64,000 nt of DNA from Sorghum bicolor (GCF_000003195.3 NC_012877.2:12942839-13006838); one strand, 5' to 3'. Positions 10,930-22,004 are shown, counted from the stretch's first letter. The notes: generated by a model not told the origin, from the letters alone. A program made the numbers and translations.

Positions 10930-12845
10930 TTATTCTTCATGAACTTCCTTTACTGTAGAGTCTCTCTCTGGTCTAGGCTTGAATGTGAAGTGTTCTTCTT
11001 TTCCGTTTATGTTGAACTTGATTTCTCCCTTTCCGATATCAATGTGGGCATTGGCAGTGCTCAGAAATGGCCTTCCAAGGATGATGGACACTTTTGAGTC
11101 AGGACTCATGTCCAGTACCACAAAGTCTATTGGCACAAGGAAGTCTCTTATCTTGACTGGAATGTTTTTGGCGATGCCTAACGGGTGTCGAACTGATTGA
11201 TCTGCTAGTTGTAGGCACATTGATGTTGGTTCTACGGTCGTATGCTCAAGCTTCTCGTAGACTGATGCTGGCATCGCACTGACACTTGCTCCGAGATCAC
11301 AAAGTGCATTATTGAAGTGTTGGTTTCCGATCGAGCAATCAATAGTGGGGCATCCTGGATCCTTCTTTTTCCTTAGTGGTTTATTGAGGATGGCCGAACT
11401 GCATTCTTCTGTCAGCTTGATAACCTCAGTGGTGGGCAGTGGTCTCTTCTTGTTAAGAATATCTCTGATGTACTTTGCATATGTGGGTACCTGTATGGCA
11501 TCAAGTAGAGGTATGTTGACAAATAATTTCTGAATGACCTCTACAAACTTACCAAACTGCTCATCCGACTGCAGTCCTCTGTTTCTTCTGGGAAATGCCA
11601 AATAGTTGGTGTCATAAAAATCTTTCCTCATTTCTCCATCTCTTGGTGGTTGTAGCAGATCTTCTACTTCAACTGGATTTTATTCTTCTATCACTGCTGG
11701 TTGCACTGGTGCTGATGTTCTCTGTTTCTCTTTTGGGTATGGGGGATCCCTGGTGGCTTTGCCTCCTCTACTAGTTATGTTCTTTACCTGCTCAATGTTA
11801 GTGGCAACAGGCAATGCAGCAGCTAGTTTATCAATTTAAGCTCTACCCTTTTATTAAGAGTGTTTTGCTCATCAAAGGCAGTTAATAGAAAATCTATCTT
11901 ATTGTGTATATCTTTTAGAGATGATTCATTTGTATCTAGCCTTTGTTTAACTTCATCATTAGTTTTGGTTTGTTGAGCAATTATCTCTTTTAATGAAAGT
12001 TGCTTTAAGGTGTTACCTGAATTCATACCTTTGCTATTGGGCTGACTCAAAGTAGGTTGATATTTGTATGCTGTCTCAATGGCACTTTGATCTTCCTTGA
12101 ACTTAGCCCTCTTGTCAATCCAATGAAGCAAATTTTCCATCTTGGTTGATAGTGTATTTACTTCTTCTGGTATTTCTTCAGTTTGATGACAATGCTGAGC
12201 TTTATCTTGGAACTCGCTTTGGTTTTCTGCTATCTTGTCCAAAAGTATCTCTGCTTTTCCAATTGTAAGCTCCAAGAATGATCCTTTAGCAGATGCATTT
12301 AGGCACTCATGAGCCTTCTGGGTTAATCCATGGTAGAAGGTCTGCATAAGTAACCATCTGGCCATTCCATGGTGAGGATAATCTGATATGTATCCTTGAA
12401 AATGCTCCCATGCTTCTGGAATGGTTTCTGTCTTCTGCTGTTATTGGAAACTGACAATATTTCCTCTTAAGGCAGCTATTTTGCCTATAGGGAAAAACTT
12501 TGATAGAAAAGCATCTGACAAGTTCGTCCAGTTGTTGATGTTATCTTGATGGGTGTAGAACCACTTCCTCGCCTTCCCTTCTAGTAAGAATGGAAAAAGG
12601 CGAAGCAGTATGACGTCTTTGTCAACTCCGTTGATGCGGATTGTGCTTCCAATCTCCAAGAAATTCTGCAAGTGTGCACTAGCATCTTCATGTGCCTTTC
12701 CACTGAATTGTGTAGCTTGCACCAAATTGATGAGGCTTGACTTGAGCTCGAACTCGGGTGCTCCTTCTTCTACTACAAATCTTGGACCAGTTGGAATGTT
12801 CTCAAGACTTGGAGCAGAGAATTCTTGCAAGGCCTTTTGTGTCAT
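10930..12845 (-). pseudogene. E1 gag-protease, broken
   Basis: Starts at the ATG at 12845 (MTQKALQEFSAPSLENIP). The gag domain lies in the first ~200 residues, with the Athila-like run ILLRLFPFLLEGKARKWF and a later DAFLSKFFPIGK. A helical linker follows, then an aspartic protease domain with the active-site motif DLGASVSAMP and a flap/strand region ending IILGRPFLSTA. I see no CCHC zinc knuckle in gag. Breaks are a TAA just after 12441 (CAA in E2), a 1-bp deletion near 11825 and a TAA near 11682. These lesions differ from the single one in E2, so the family ancestor had one continuous gag-protease frame of about 650 codons. RT is not present downstream. Confidence 0.85.
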
Positions 12846-13130
12846 AGCTTCAGCAATTGGTAGGTAACTTCTTCTTTCTTTCTTGATTGCTTTGGTTCTG
12901 ATGATGAAGAGTTGAATGTACCAAAGTCAATCCTGATATACCCTATATAAAAATATAAATATAGAAAAATAACAGGGTGAATCTGCCAAAGCAGAGGTGC
13001 CTTGTTATGATTTCTCACTTAGTAGCTGTTTATGCAATTATTTCTCCATAGTCTAGTCTAATTTTTTATGTGAATAACCTTGACTGACTTCCTCACTTTC
13101 CTTACCGCTCCTTACCGTTCCTATGTGTTT
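12846..13130 (-). other. E1 untranslated leader
   Basis: This stretch between primer binding site and gag start is non-coding. It closely matches the E2 leader (52947-53274), including an AAATCAT-AACAAGGCAC segment, so it may carry packaging or dimerisation signals. That is inference. Confidence 0.5.
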
Positions 13131-13148
13131 TCCCCGGCAACGGCGCCA
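13131..13148 (-). promoter_or_regulatory. E1 primer binding site (tRNA-Asp)
   Basis: On minus, TGGCGCCGTTGCCGGGGA lies 8 bp inside the 5' LTR. It is complementary to the 3' end of plant tRNA-Asp(GTC). Confidence 0.9.
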
Positions 13149-13156
13149 GAAATGCT

Positions 13157-14624
13157 TGTTGACACTTACTAACACCACTTGAATACTAGGTTGTCATCCC
13201 CAGCATGGTGCCAGAGTGTACAACGGTATTTATGAATGTAAAGGCTCTCTAGAAAAATAATCTATTTTATCCGCAAGCGCACAGATAAAATACCTCATTG
13301 CAGCATTTCACCAGGAAAGTATTCCGGGTATCGTTATTTATAATTTTGCTTAAGAGAACGGTGGAGGTAAATAAAATCTATCAAGGCATAGACTAGAGAT
13401 AAACTTGTAAGGACATGATTACTAATGAGGAACTCGTCACACAGTCACTTGCTTTAGTAGGGGGTAAGCCATAATAATAATGATAATGAAATATAAGCTC
13501 ATGGGTAAATAACACAGCGATTAGAAAATAGACTACTCATATATGTAAGGTGACGTTGGATTAGCTAGAGAATGGATTCTAAGTTATCTACTATCTACTA
13601 AGTCACAATCTACTCTAGTTATCTACAAGATCATATATAGCATAAAAAACTCTTCATTCATGTATAAGGAACATTGCTAAAGTAAATCAGAACATCACAA
13701 GACTTACTCCACAATACAAATTCTGCCTGTCCTATCAACGGAGGGTGGACTATATAAGAATCAACAAAGCTGTCACTATCACGAACTACCACACGACCCG
13801 GCCAATAGGATCCATTTGTAGGTAAATAACATCTAAGCACCACGCCCACATGTGATCTACCACTTAACTTCCACGCGTCAAGAGCTAAGCGGTTTACAAA
13901 CTCATACATAAACTCATTATCAATCATAACTATATCAAATATAGAACTAGAGCAAACTAAGAACATAATAAATAGAGACATAATACAATTAGAATAAAGT
14001 AGTAGAGAAAGATATGAAATAATACCAATCTTTATTGATGAAGATCCGAATCTAGAGCACTAAGCTCTACTTCTCTAATTCTATCTAATCAATCCTATAG
14101 AACTTAAAGGATTAGGGAGTAGCTAATTCTAATTCTCTATGGGAGAGAAGTTCTAAAACCTTAACTTTGATGGCTTCCTCTGATAATGATTTCTCCTCTT
14201 CCTCTCGGGTGGAGAGGCCTTGCTCATATAGCCCCCTCAAGTGAACGTGTGCCGTCGGATCAAACCGACATAAATCGCATAGTTATTCTTGAAGATTAGA
14301 GGCGGTGGAGCACGACCCAGGAGACCTGCTCTGATTGGCGGAGGGCGGGCGCCCTGCCCCCGGGCCCGACCGACCTCCCGTTCGTTCCAGTGGCTTCTGA
14401 ACTCTTCTAGATTAAGGAAAATTGCGCGGCACGTAATTATCTCGTTGTAAATCTGGCTTGTGGGCCTTCTCTCCATATTTTCTGATAACCCCCTGTAGAA
14501 ATAGACAAACACCAAAGCTCGTGGAATTCTGTCACATAAAACCCTAATTCTAGATGTTTGGTGTATATTGATCATTTTCCATGTTTAGTTGACGGTTAAA
14601 TTTAGTACTTAAGGACCGTCAACA
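13157..14624 (-). mobile_element. E1 5' LTR
   Basis: It is 1468 bp, with TG...CA ends. On minus it has the GC-rich palindromic tract (14339-14372), a TATA-like box near 14222-14230 (mutated relative to the left LTR), and the 107-residue internal ORF. The TSD ccgac follows at 14625-14629. Confidence 0.93.
13658..13981 (-). CDS. LTR-internal ORF, 107 residues
   Basis: An ATG-started frame (MSLFIMFLVCSSSIFDIV...) lying entirely inside the LTR, downstream of its TATA box. The same frame of exactly 107 residues is open in both E2 LTRs, with about a dozen residue differences. There is a hydrophobic N-terminus of about 20 residues and no recognised domain. It could be a short leader ORF or only an LTR sequence that happens to stay open. 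Confidence 0.35.
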   Translation of the reverse strand: MSLFIMFLVCSSSIFDIVMIDNEFMYEFVNRLALDAWKLSGRSHVGVVLRCYLPTNGSYWPGRVVVRDSDSFVDSYIVHPPLIGQAEFVLWSKSCDVLIYFSNVPYT

Positions 14625-14629
14625 CCGAC
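14625..14629. repeat. Target site duplication of E1, right copy (ccgac)
   Basis: Matches 4867-4871 exactly. Confidence 0.95.
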
Positions 14630-14904
14630 TAGGATTAGTTCCCAGATCTGTAACCCTGCTCTCTGGACTATATAAAGAGAGGCAAGGGACCCCCCTAGAA
14701 CAACTCAATACAATTCAACAAATCTCAGATCAATACAATCAGACGCAGGACGTAGGTATTACGCCCACACGGCGGCAGAACCTGGATAAAATCCTTGTCT
14801 TTGTTTTGCGTCACCATCGAGTTCGTAGCTTGCGCACCTGTCTGCCGATGAACTACTACCGTGGGTACATCCCAAGGTAGACTGCCGACTAGCTTTTGTC
14901 GACA
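14630..14904 (+). mobile_element. T 3' LTR, right half
   Basis: Continues the LTR interrupted at 4871. It contains a tatataaa box near 14669 and ends CTTTTGTCGACA at 14904. The plus orientation of this promoter fixes T on the plus strand. Confidence 0.65.
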
Positions 14905-16830
14905 GGACCTAATCAATAGCAGCGCCAATCTAGATCCCCAACGCGAAGATGATGGGAGTCAGTACTTTGCTGATTATGAAGAACTTGTGGGAGACAATCC
15001 TGATGAGGTCTATCTACAATCTAGTATATATGTATATACATGATATTAAAATGAATGGCATTTGTATTAATATATTTATACTTGTGTAGCCTTCTAGATC
15101 AGCGACAACTTCTGAGAAGAGTAGAAAAGTGCGAGGCCCGAAGAAGCCGTTGGAGGGTCGATACATTCTGTCGGAATACGATGAGGGTACACGACAAGTA
15201 CTTGGGGCAAATTCTAAAAAATTTGTTGCGCACTGTGGGTACCTTGTAAGGGATAGGATCCCGGTCAGTGCTCGTGAATGGAGGCAACGAAAAGATAACC
15301 CTAATATTAATTTTGTCTCAGATCGTGACAATAAATTGATTTGGCTAGATATCCTTCAATTTTCACGCTCGATACACAAGATGAAGCTTTGAAGGAGAAG
15401 GTTAAAATCTGGGCTATGCAGAAGATGGACAAACAATTTCAGGCTTGGAAGAAGAAACTGTACAAGACTTTTGTTGCACATGACCGGACACCGGCGTTTT
15501 TGGGATGAGTTCGTAGAGTTTAAGAACTCTGAGGGTCAGGCACGGATGATCAAGAATCAGGAAAATGCTAAACAAAAGCAATACCACCATCACTTGGGTT
15601 CAGGTGGCTACAGGACTGCTATTCCTCTGTGGCAAAAGCTAGAACAGGAGATTCTTGACAGGGGGCACCAAATGATAGCTGGGGCACCAATTCAATTGGC
15701 AGAAGGAATATGCATATGGCAAGAGTCTATACAACCCTGCAGCCCTCAGCAAACTTGGAACGCAAATGTACATGCTAAACAAATGGTACATCGCAGCATG
15801 TGGCAGAAAAGCAGATGACTATATTTGTGTCTCAATTAGAAACTATCATTACTTCCATGGTGATGATATTATTTACATTCAATTTAATGAGCTACACCAA
15901 CAATGTCACATGGACGCTCTTGACAAATCTCTAATCAGTTGCTTCTGTCTGTAAGTGATTTTTTCTTTCAATAATGTCACTGTAACTTATCATGTATATA
16001 TATAACTAATTACAGAAACCCGCTATACATATACCGAAACATGATGTGGGACCTCAAAGTTACAAATGATAAGGAGATTGGATTTGTGGTCCATATGTTG
16101 TATTCAAAGACCTGAAGACCCCGTCTTACGGAGAGAGAAATCTACGGAGGTTCTTGATCAACCAAAAGAACAAGATATATACTCTTTCCCTATAACTTTA
16201 AGTAAGTGTCGTAATTGTGTGTACATTCTATTTAACTAATTAACCAGATCAGTATGAAGATATATAATTATTTTGCCTACATGCACACAAATGTAGCTTT
16301 CATTGGATACTAATCGTCATTGATCTCTGGCAATGTAATTTGGTAATCTATGACTCGTTGAGAAAACCATAGGAAGATTACCAAGAAATGATAGATATTA
16401 TCCAACGGTAACTCCGATCTCTAAATATTAATTTTTGCTCTTTTAACTCGGTAATAGATAATTAATAATGATCATTTTATTGCTAGGGTTTGGGCCGTGT
16501 TTGTGCAGAAACACCGCCCACATTTGAAAGCGCCACTTTTAAAGCCTATCGTACTTTAGTGGGTTCTACGGCAGACACCGGGCAACAATATGTGTGGCTA
16601 CTATGTGTGTGAGTTTATGACAGTCTATGCCAACAGAACTAATCTTGAGCACCTAAAAGTATGTAACATGTATATATAATAAGTTTATTTCATTTATTTG
16701 TTGCTATTTAATAAATCTTATTCATACCTCTAATTTTTTTTCTTTAATGTCTATTAAAAGAGATGTGGTTGAAGGAGCAGGTGTTGGATGCGGTTCGCCT
16801 AAAAGGAATTCAAGAGGCAATCATATGATT
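14905..16830 (+). pseudogene. CACTA-encoded protein: Transposase_24 (PF03004) plus Ulp1-like C48 peptidase
   Basis: Probable exons are about 14905-15009, 15092-15955, 16014-16200, 16296-16408, 16486-16659 and from 16759, most with GT-AG borders. The first two encode the plant transposase domain, with motifs EGRYILSEYDEGTRQV, WRQRKDNPNINF and ENAKQKQYHHHLGSGGYRTA. The later exons encode a Ulp1/SENP-like cysteine peptidase: LNKWYIAACGRK, HYFHGDDIIYIQF, then FHWILIVID (His), VIYDS (Asp) and NNMCGYYVCEFM (Cys). The triad residues are therefore still visible. Frameshifts near 15363 and 15490, a loss of sequence near 15690 and stops near 16370 and 16557 make it non-functional. Such peptidase fusions are known in plant CACTA elements; their role is unclear. 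Confidence 0.75.
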
Positions 16831-16997
16831 TCTTAACAACCAAGTCCTAAATCCCGGCGGCGAGTGCTATTTCAACCCTGAGGAGCCAATGAAAAATTGT
16901 GTTGTAAATATTATCCGTGATGATATTGTGTTGTAAATACTTTATCCGTGATGCATATGTGTAAATATTATATTATGGAACTATAGATACATATAAT

Positions 16998-17016
16998 ATA
17001 TATATATATATATAGT
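16998..17016. repeat. (TA)n microsatellite
   Basis: A short run of about nine TA units in the CACTA 3' region. Confidence 0.85.
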
Positions 17017-17179
17017 GTTTTATAGTATATTTATATGTAATGCTTTAAATTATATAAATTATAGGTGCGCGTTTACATAAACTAGCAGCAAATAATATGC
17101 ATTCGAAAATAACAATAACATAATTGTAAACCCTAAATGGAAAACCAAAAGGAAAGAAAAGGAAAAAAGAAAAAACTCT

Positions 17180-17399
17180 TTAGTCTCGGTTGGTAACACC
17201 AATCGGGACTACAAGTGGAGGCCAGGTGGCACACCATGACGCACCTTTTAGTCCCGGTTGCTGTTGCCAACCGGGACTAAAGTCCTGGGCCTCGGAACCG
17301 GAACTAAATGTGGGACATTTAGTCCCGAAACCTTAGCCCCGGTTTCATAGCAGAGACTAAGGTTACGGCCCGGGGCTAAAGCTCTTCTCTGTACTAGTG
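17180..17399. repeat. CACTA subterminal repeats and terminus
   Basis: Several direct and inverted copies of TTTAGTCCCGGTT / AACCGGGACTAAA with variants, then the terminal CACTAGTACAGAGAAGAG (reverse strand, 17382-17399). Subterminal repeats of this kind are transposase binding sites in CACTA elements. Confidence 0.85.
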
Positions 17400-17625
17400 T
17401 ATGTATGGCAGTGTGGAACAACTAGAGAAATACGAAATTAGCAGAAGAACAAGCACGAATTGAAGGTAGTTGGGGTTCGCAGGAGGAATCTTAGAATGGA
17501 AGAGTACAGAGGAGTGCTTGTGTTACAAGTTGTTCTTCGAATTGATAAAAAATCCCCTCCTCTTCTGGCTCTCCTTACATATACTGGTTTCTTACGGCTC
17601 TCAGCTCAGTAGCTTGTGGAGGCAG
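17400..17625. other. Flank, possibly LTR remnant of the adjoining chromovirus
   Basis: No gene. It sits where the 3' LTR of the minus-strand chromovirus fragment would lie, but no paired LTR is available to prove it. Confidence 0.3.
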
Positions 17626-19010
17626 TCACTTCCATTGAGGCCCATGTACACACGTGTGGGGCCAGTGATCCCACCTCCTCGACACGGCCCATCTCCAGCT
17701 CTCCAGCTTAGTTGTCTTCAGTTTGTCCATCCTGGTCGGCGTCACTTGCTTCACCTTCTTCAGTTCTTGCACACACATGACCACTGACAACCTCCTCCTG
17801 ATAAGGTCCAGCTTGCCCCAAGCTGGTGCTCGAGGATACTGTTCACGGAGAGATTCCATATCTTCCAAGGTAGTAAGTGAAGAAGGAAAACCAGACCATT
17901 GGATGAGGCCTTGAAGACGTACCGCTGTTCCCACCATTGCATCTTCCTTCTGCAAAATGCGTTCAGGCACCTGCGAACCATCCAGAGATGACGGTAGAGG
18001 TTGGGCAACCTGAGTTGTAGGCACCGTTAGCTCCAACTAAGAAATGTGAAACACCGGATGGATAGCAGAAGAATCTGGTAGCTTTAATTTGTATGCCACT
18101 GAACCAATTTTGCCAATGATCAAATATGTCCCAAAGAACCTATATGCTAGTTTCTGGTTGGCACGAGCTGCAACTGAACATTGAACATAAGGTTGGAGTT
18201 TGACGTAAACCCAAGTGCCAATTTCAAATGAATGTTCAGTTCGGTGTTTGTCAGCCTGGAGCTTCATCTTGTTCTTGGCATGGGCTAGTTGATGCTGAAT
18301 CAAGGATTGCATAGCAGATTTCTGCTTTAGCCATTCATCTAGACTGTCAACCGAGCATGAAGCAGAAGAATCAATTCCCAATTGCCAAGGAGTTTGTCCA
18401 TACAAAGCTTCAAATGGCGAGCGATTGAACACCGAATGCCACGTAGTATTGTACCAAAACTCAGTGAGATGAAGGAAATCAAACAATTTGTGTGGAGTGG
18501 CATTAGCAAAGCAGCGAAGGAATGTTTGCATACATTGATTCACTCACTCCATTTGGCCATTAGATTCCAGATGATTAGCCGAGCTGAGGCATAGATCAAC
18601 ACCAGCTAGATGAAAAAGTTGACACCACAGGCAGACGAAGGTGTAACTAGTGGCTGTAACAGACCTAGATACTTCACACGTTCTAGCTTAGCGTCCAGAT
18701 AAGTTGCACAACGCTTCACAAAATCAGCTATATGCTTCTTCATTCCAGTCCAAGCAAAGTGTTGTTGTACACACTTAACAGTTGCTGGAATGCCTGAATG
18801 CGCGCCAACTGAGGAACTGTGCAAGGCTTCAATCAGTTGCTGCTGGACGGCCGTGTTAGCATATACGATTTTAAAATTAAGAAGTCCGTGATCTAGAAAA
18901 ATGAGGGACAACCATAGCATTTGTTGCCAGTTTGGAGATCAAGGCTGATGATTGCGAGTCACGAGCATAACCTGCTATAATATCCTGAGACCACTGTGGA
19001 GTTACCGTAG
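17626..19010 (-). pseudogene. Chromovirus integrase fragment, core deleted
   Basis: In minus order: an integrase zinc-binding region (ALHSSSVGAHSG...FVKRCATY at 18830-18690), a short connector, then the C-terminal half of integrase (NQCMQTFLRCFANA..., FWYNTTWHS, SPFEALYGQTP; 18543-18040). It ends with a GPY-like segment and a chromodomain-like tail (PERILQKEDAMVG, LIQWSGFP; 17960-17830). The catalytic D-D part of integrase between 18606 and 18543 is missing, about 120 residues by comparison with the family. No RT is seen. It is a Ty3/gypsy chromovirus relic of a lineage different from F1/F2 by its sequence. Confidence 0.78.
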
Positions 19011-19238
19011 GATCTATTGGAAGGTAAAGGAGATCTAGAAGGGGGTGAATAGGCTTGTAAAAAATTAACTCAAATCTCTATTAGAACTGTCGGCCTTGTA
19101 GGGTGGCATTGTCGGCCTTCAACTAAATTTGAGACTTTGCAGGAAGTAAACTGATACTGTGAATTAAGCAATTCTGCAATATGAGACCAAGATCCAATAC
19201 GAAGACTGGATACCACAGAAATGTCACACACGGCTAGA
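19011..19238. other. Unassigned spacer
   Basis: Sequence between the chromovirus relic and LINE E. It includes two copies of CTGTCGGCCTT (around 19086 and 19112). I cannot assign it. Confidence 0.3.
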
Positions 19239-19868
19239 TTTTTTGTTAGATAAAGGATAGTTTATATCTGGCTTCATCTACCATAAGGTAGAATCAGGCC
19301 AATTATTACAAAGTTCAGTCGGACGACCGACACATTTGAGATAACTTATTAAGGAAAACAAAATAGAAAGAAAGCGTGTGACTATGAAAGACCAATAAAC
19401 CTAGTTGATAGCCATATCCTTTGGATCTGAAGAGATGCAGAGCTGAAGTTTCCAAAAATTGTCCAGCAAGCAGAAGCTGGTCCTTTAATATCTCACACCG
19501 CTGTCTTGCCCACTGCCGAAGCCAATGGGTTCCCCTGAATAATACCTGCAAAAAAGTTTTCGATCTGCATTTATCAAAAACCACTTCATTTCTTGTTATC
19601 CAAATTGTTCAAACTAGAGTTCTTGCTGCCATTAATAATAAAGAATTATAAGTGTTACTACCCCTCTTAGACCAATTAACAAATAAAATCATTTGTAGTA
19701 AGGGGGTGCAATTGCAAACAACAGGTGTACCGCTCGCCACAAGAATTTAGTATAAAAACATTCGAAAAAGAGGTGGTGAATAGTTTCAGGAGAATCACAG
19801 AACGCACATCTTGTGTCGCCAGTCCAGTTACATCTGGCAAGACACAATGCCAAAACAGCACAAAAGAG
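19239..19868 (-). mobile_element. LINE E: 5'-truncated L1-type tail
   Basis: The minus strand encodes the C-terminal end of a LINE ORF2. It has a zinc-ribbon-like zf-RVT segment (CAFCDSPETIHHLFFEC) at 19830-19765, then the run WTIWITRNEVVF and the end RSKGYGYQLG near 19395. A 3' UTR follows with a 6-bp hairpin (19277-19292) and a short poly(A) at 19244-19239. The frame has at least one shift. The 5' end near 19868 abuts CACTA-like repeats. Confidence 0.78.
19277..19292 (-). other. LINE E 3' terminal hairpin
   Basis: tctacc / ggtaga pair perfectly around a 4-base loop, about 35 bases before the poly(A). Confidence 0.6.
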
Positions 19869-19915
19869 ACACTAAATTAGTGACTTGGAGCTGAAATGTG
19901 TCACTAATAAGTATA

Positions 19916-21343
19916 GGAAAAAGTGTACTTACCCCCTAAAGTATTGACCTGTGTCTAACCTAGGCCCCCAACTATAAAACCGGGTATTGAACACCCTAAA
20001 ATTTGGAAAACCATGCAACGAACCCCCTAGGGCGGTTTGGGAGGGCGGTTTCGCTGACGTGGCGTCCAGCGTGTCAGTGGTATTGACACGGTGGCGTACT
20101 GGATGCATTCTAGGTGTGCTGATTTAGACTAGACTGGTGGGCCCCACCTGTCAGGACCCTCCCTCAAATACTCCGTCTCCTCTCCTGTTTCTCGCCATCT
20201 ACGCCTGCGGCGCTTCTGCCATGGTCGTGCTTGCCCTCTCCCTCTCCTCCTCCACCCAGCGTCCCATCATGTCCCGCCCACGGCCCTCGCCGCATTCCGC
20301 CGCTGCGCGGCTGTGCCTGTCTCGCCCTCCGCTGGCATCCTCTCCGTGTCGCGCTCCATGCGGCACTGGTGCGGCTTGTGAGATCCATCCGCAGCAGTAG
20401 CAGCCAGCCGCCATGTCGCTACCGCTGTAGAGGGGCGTGTCGGGGATCGGCGGCAAACTGGCGGCGGCGGACGAGGCGTACTACGACCCCAAGGAGCCCA
20501 GCGAGAACGACATTGTCGGCGACGGCTGGGGTGGCGCGCGGAAGCAGCACCTCGCGACCGCTGCGGTGAAGATTGGGGTCCTGCTGCTAGCCGCGACGGT
20601 GAAGATCAGGGTCCTCCCCTGTTTCTATCCCTTGCGCGCGGGAGCCTCTCCTCGCCAGGCCGGTCACCACCGACCAGGCACCGGCGCCGGCGCCGCCTCC
20701 CCTCCGCTTCCGGCATGGCCTCGCGCTCGCGGCTTCCGCGGTCCAAGCGGTGGCCGCCCTGGTTCTTCTACTCCTCCTCCTCGCGCTCCCGCACTACAGT
20801 GGGAGGACTGCGGGGCTAGTCGCGGCGGGGTGCGCGTTCCTCGCAGCGCACATTGTCTCGCACATGGCTATTGGGGCGCCACCACCCGCCGAGGAGGCCG
20901 TGCTCGCCTACGACAGCACCGCGTTCCGCCTCCGCGGGGACTCCGCCAGGCTCAGCTTCCCTGAGCTCAGGCACGGCGGTCAGCACCTCAGTCCGCCGCT
21001 CCATGCCGCAGTCGACGCCAAGCTCCACGCCATCTGCAGTCGAGAGCTCGTTTTCCACAGACGGCGGCGTGTATTTGAGGATGTGGAGTATTTGAGGGGG
21101 GCGCCTGACATGTGGGACCCAACAGTAAGTCTAATTCACCAAACCTGGAATGCATCCAGCACGCCACCGTGTCAATACCACTGACACGCTGGACGCCACG
21201 TCAGCGAAACCGCCCTCCCAAACCGCCCCAGGGGGTTCGTTGCATGGTTTTCCAAATGTTAGGGTGTTCAATACCCGGTTTTGTAGTTGGAGGCCTAGGT
21301 TAGACACAGGTCAATACTTTAGGGGGGTAAGTAGACTTTTTCC
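19916..21343. mobile_element. Pack-MULE (Mutator-like element with captured gene sequence)
   Basis: A 1428-bp element with 259-bp terminal inverted repeats (19916-20174 and 21085-21343) that begin GGAAAAAGT on both sides and are roughly 90-95% identical by eye. It is flanked by identical aataagtata at 19906-19915 and 21344-21353, that is a 9- or 10-bp duplication as expected for Mutator-like insertions. It lacks transposase. The interior (20175-21084) is GC-rich coding-like sequence, unlike its AT-rich surroundings. Confidence 0.92.
20436..21084 (+). pseudogene. Captured host gene fragment(s) inside the Pack-MULE
   Basis: Two segments look gene-derived. At 20440-20590 a frame reads GGKLAAADEAYYDPKEPSEN. 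At 20655-21060 a second frame holds a proline-rich lead, a long hydrophobic run of about 25 residues ([18 protein letters not shown]), a second hydrophobic stretch ([21 protein letters not shown]) and a soluble part ([21 protein letters not shown]). The composition fits a membrane protein exon. I do not recognise the parent gene. Neither segment has a complete gene structure, and both run into the inverted repeat. Whether it is transcribed cannot be seen. Confidence 0.6.
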
Positions 21344-21751
21344 AATAAGTATATTAGTGATGTGGGTAAACAATACGCGTGACTGCTAAGTTGCTGGCCA
21401 TGTCCTAGAAACAAGACGCGTCACTAATGACAAGGTATCAGTGACTCACCCTAAGAAAACGCGTCACTGATAATAGAAGTGGCGCATATCAACAAGGCGT
21501 GTCATTGATATGTGGTTTTCTTAGTGACTCTTCTCAACAAATTGTGTCATTGGTAAGGAAAGTGACGCATTTTGTCTAGACGCGTCACTAATAAAAAGTA
21601 TACTAGTGACTCTTCTCAACTAAACACGTCACGACTAATAAAAGTGACGCGTGTTGGCTAGATGCTTTACTTGCATTTAGACATATCAGTGACTCATCCT
21701 ATTGAGCCACAACACTAATCATCTAGCCGGTGAATTATTGCTTGTTTATTA

Positions 21752-22004
21752 CTTCCTTTGTTCCTAAAAACTTCAAGTTCTAGAATTGTGTTAACTTAAA
21801 CTTTTAAATTTTGACCAAATTTCTAGAAAAAATGCTAAGATTTATAGTACTAAATTAGTACATTAGATTTATCATAGAATATTTTTCATAAGATACTTAT
21901 TTTATGTCAGAGATATTGATACTCTTTTATATAAAGTTGATTAAACTTTGAAAAGTTGGACTCGCATGTATTCTATAAATTGAAGATTCCAAGGACAAAG
22001 GGAG
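21752..22004. mobile_element. Stowaway-type MITE
   Basis: 253 bp with ends CTTCCTTTGTTCC and GGACAAAGGGAG, flanked by TA at 21750-21751 and 22005-22006. Internal sequence and ends match a second, more decayed copy at 35521-35774. Confidence 0.85.

Larger units (their letters stand above)
4872..14624 (-). mobile_element. E1: Athila-like non-autonomous LTR retrotransposon
   Basis: A complete 9753-bp minus-strand element. Its parts, in transcription order, are: 5' LTR 14624-13157, tRNA-Asp primer binding site, gag-protease 12845-10930, a non-coding stretch with a TATA box, ORF2 10026-7862, a polypurine tract at 6383-6373, and 3' LTR 6369-4872. No reverse transcriptase, RNase H or integrase is present anywhere between the LTRs, so it cannot copy itself alone. 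The gag resembles Athila-lineage gag (retrotrans_gag, PF03732). The 5-bp TSD is exact. The two LTRs differ by many substitutions and by a ~28-bp indel in a GC-rich tract near 6060-6090, so E1 is clearly older than its relative E2. It carries a later hAT insertion at 7916-8527. Confidence 0.93.
14905..17399 (+). mobile_element. CACTA (En/Spm) element, right part
   Basis: The left end lies outside the window because element T inserted into it. It carries degenerate exons of a plant transposase of the Ptta/En/Spm type fused to a Ulp1-like peptidase. It closes with subterminal inverted repeats of TTTAGTCCCGGTTGG type (17180-17380) and the terminus GTACTAGTG (reverse complement CACTAGTAC) at 17399. 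Confidence 0.82.
19869..21735. mobile_element. CACTA-like remnant with GTGACGCGT subterminal repeats
   Basis: Segments 19869-19915 and 21344-21735 are full of TTAGTGAC / GTCACTAA and GTGACGCGTCACTAAT words in both orientations, about a dozen in 400 bp. This is typical of the subterminal region of one grass CACTA family. The Pack-MULE at 19916-21343 splits it. No terminus is visible. The same words appear at 62450-62510. Confidence 0.55.

Noticed and set aside
20137..20400. Small ORFs as a host gene
   Set aside because: They begin in the Pack-MULE inverted repeat and fill a GC-rich captured segment; not a complete gene.
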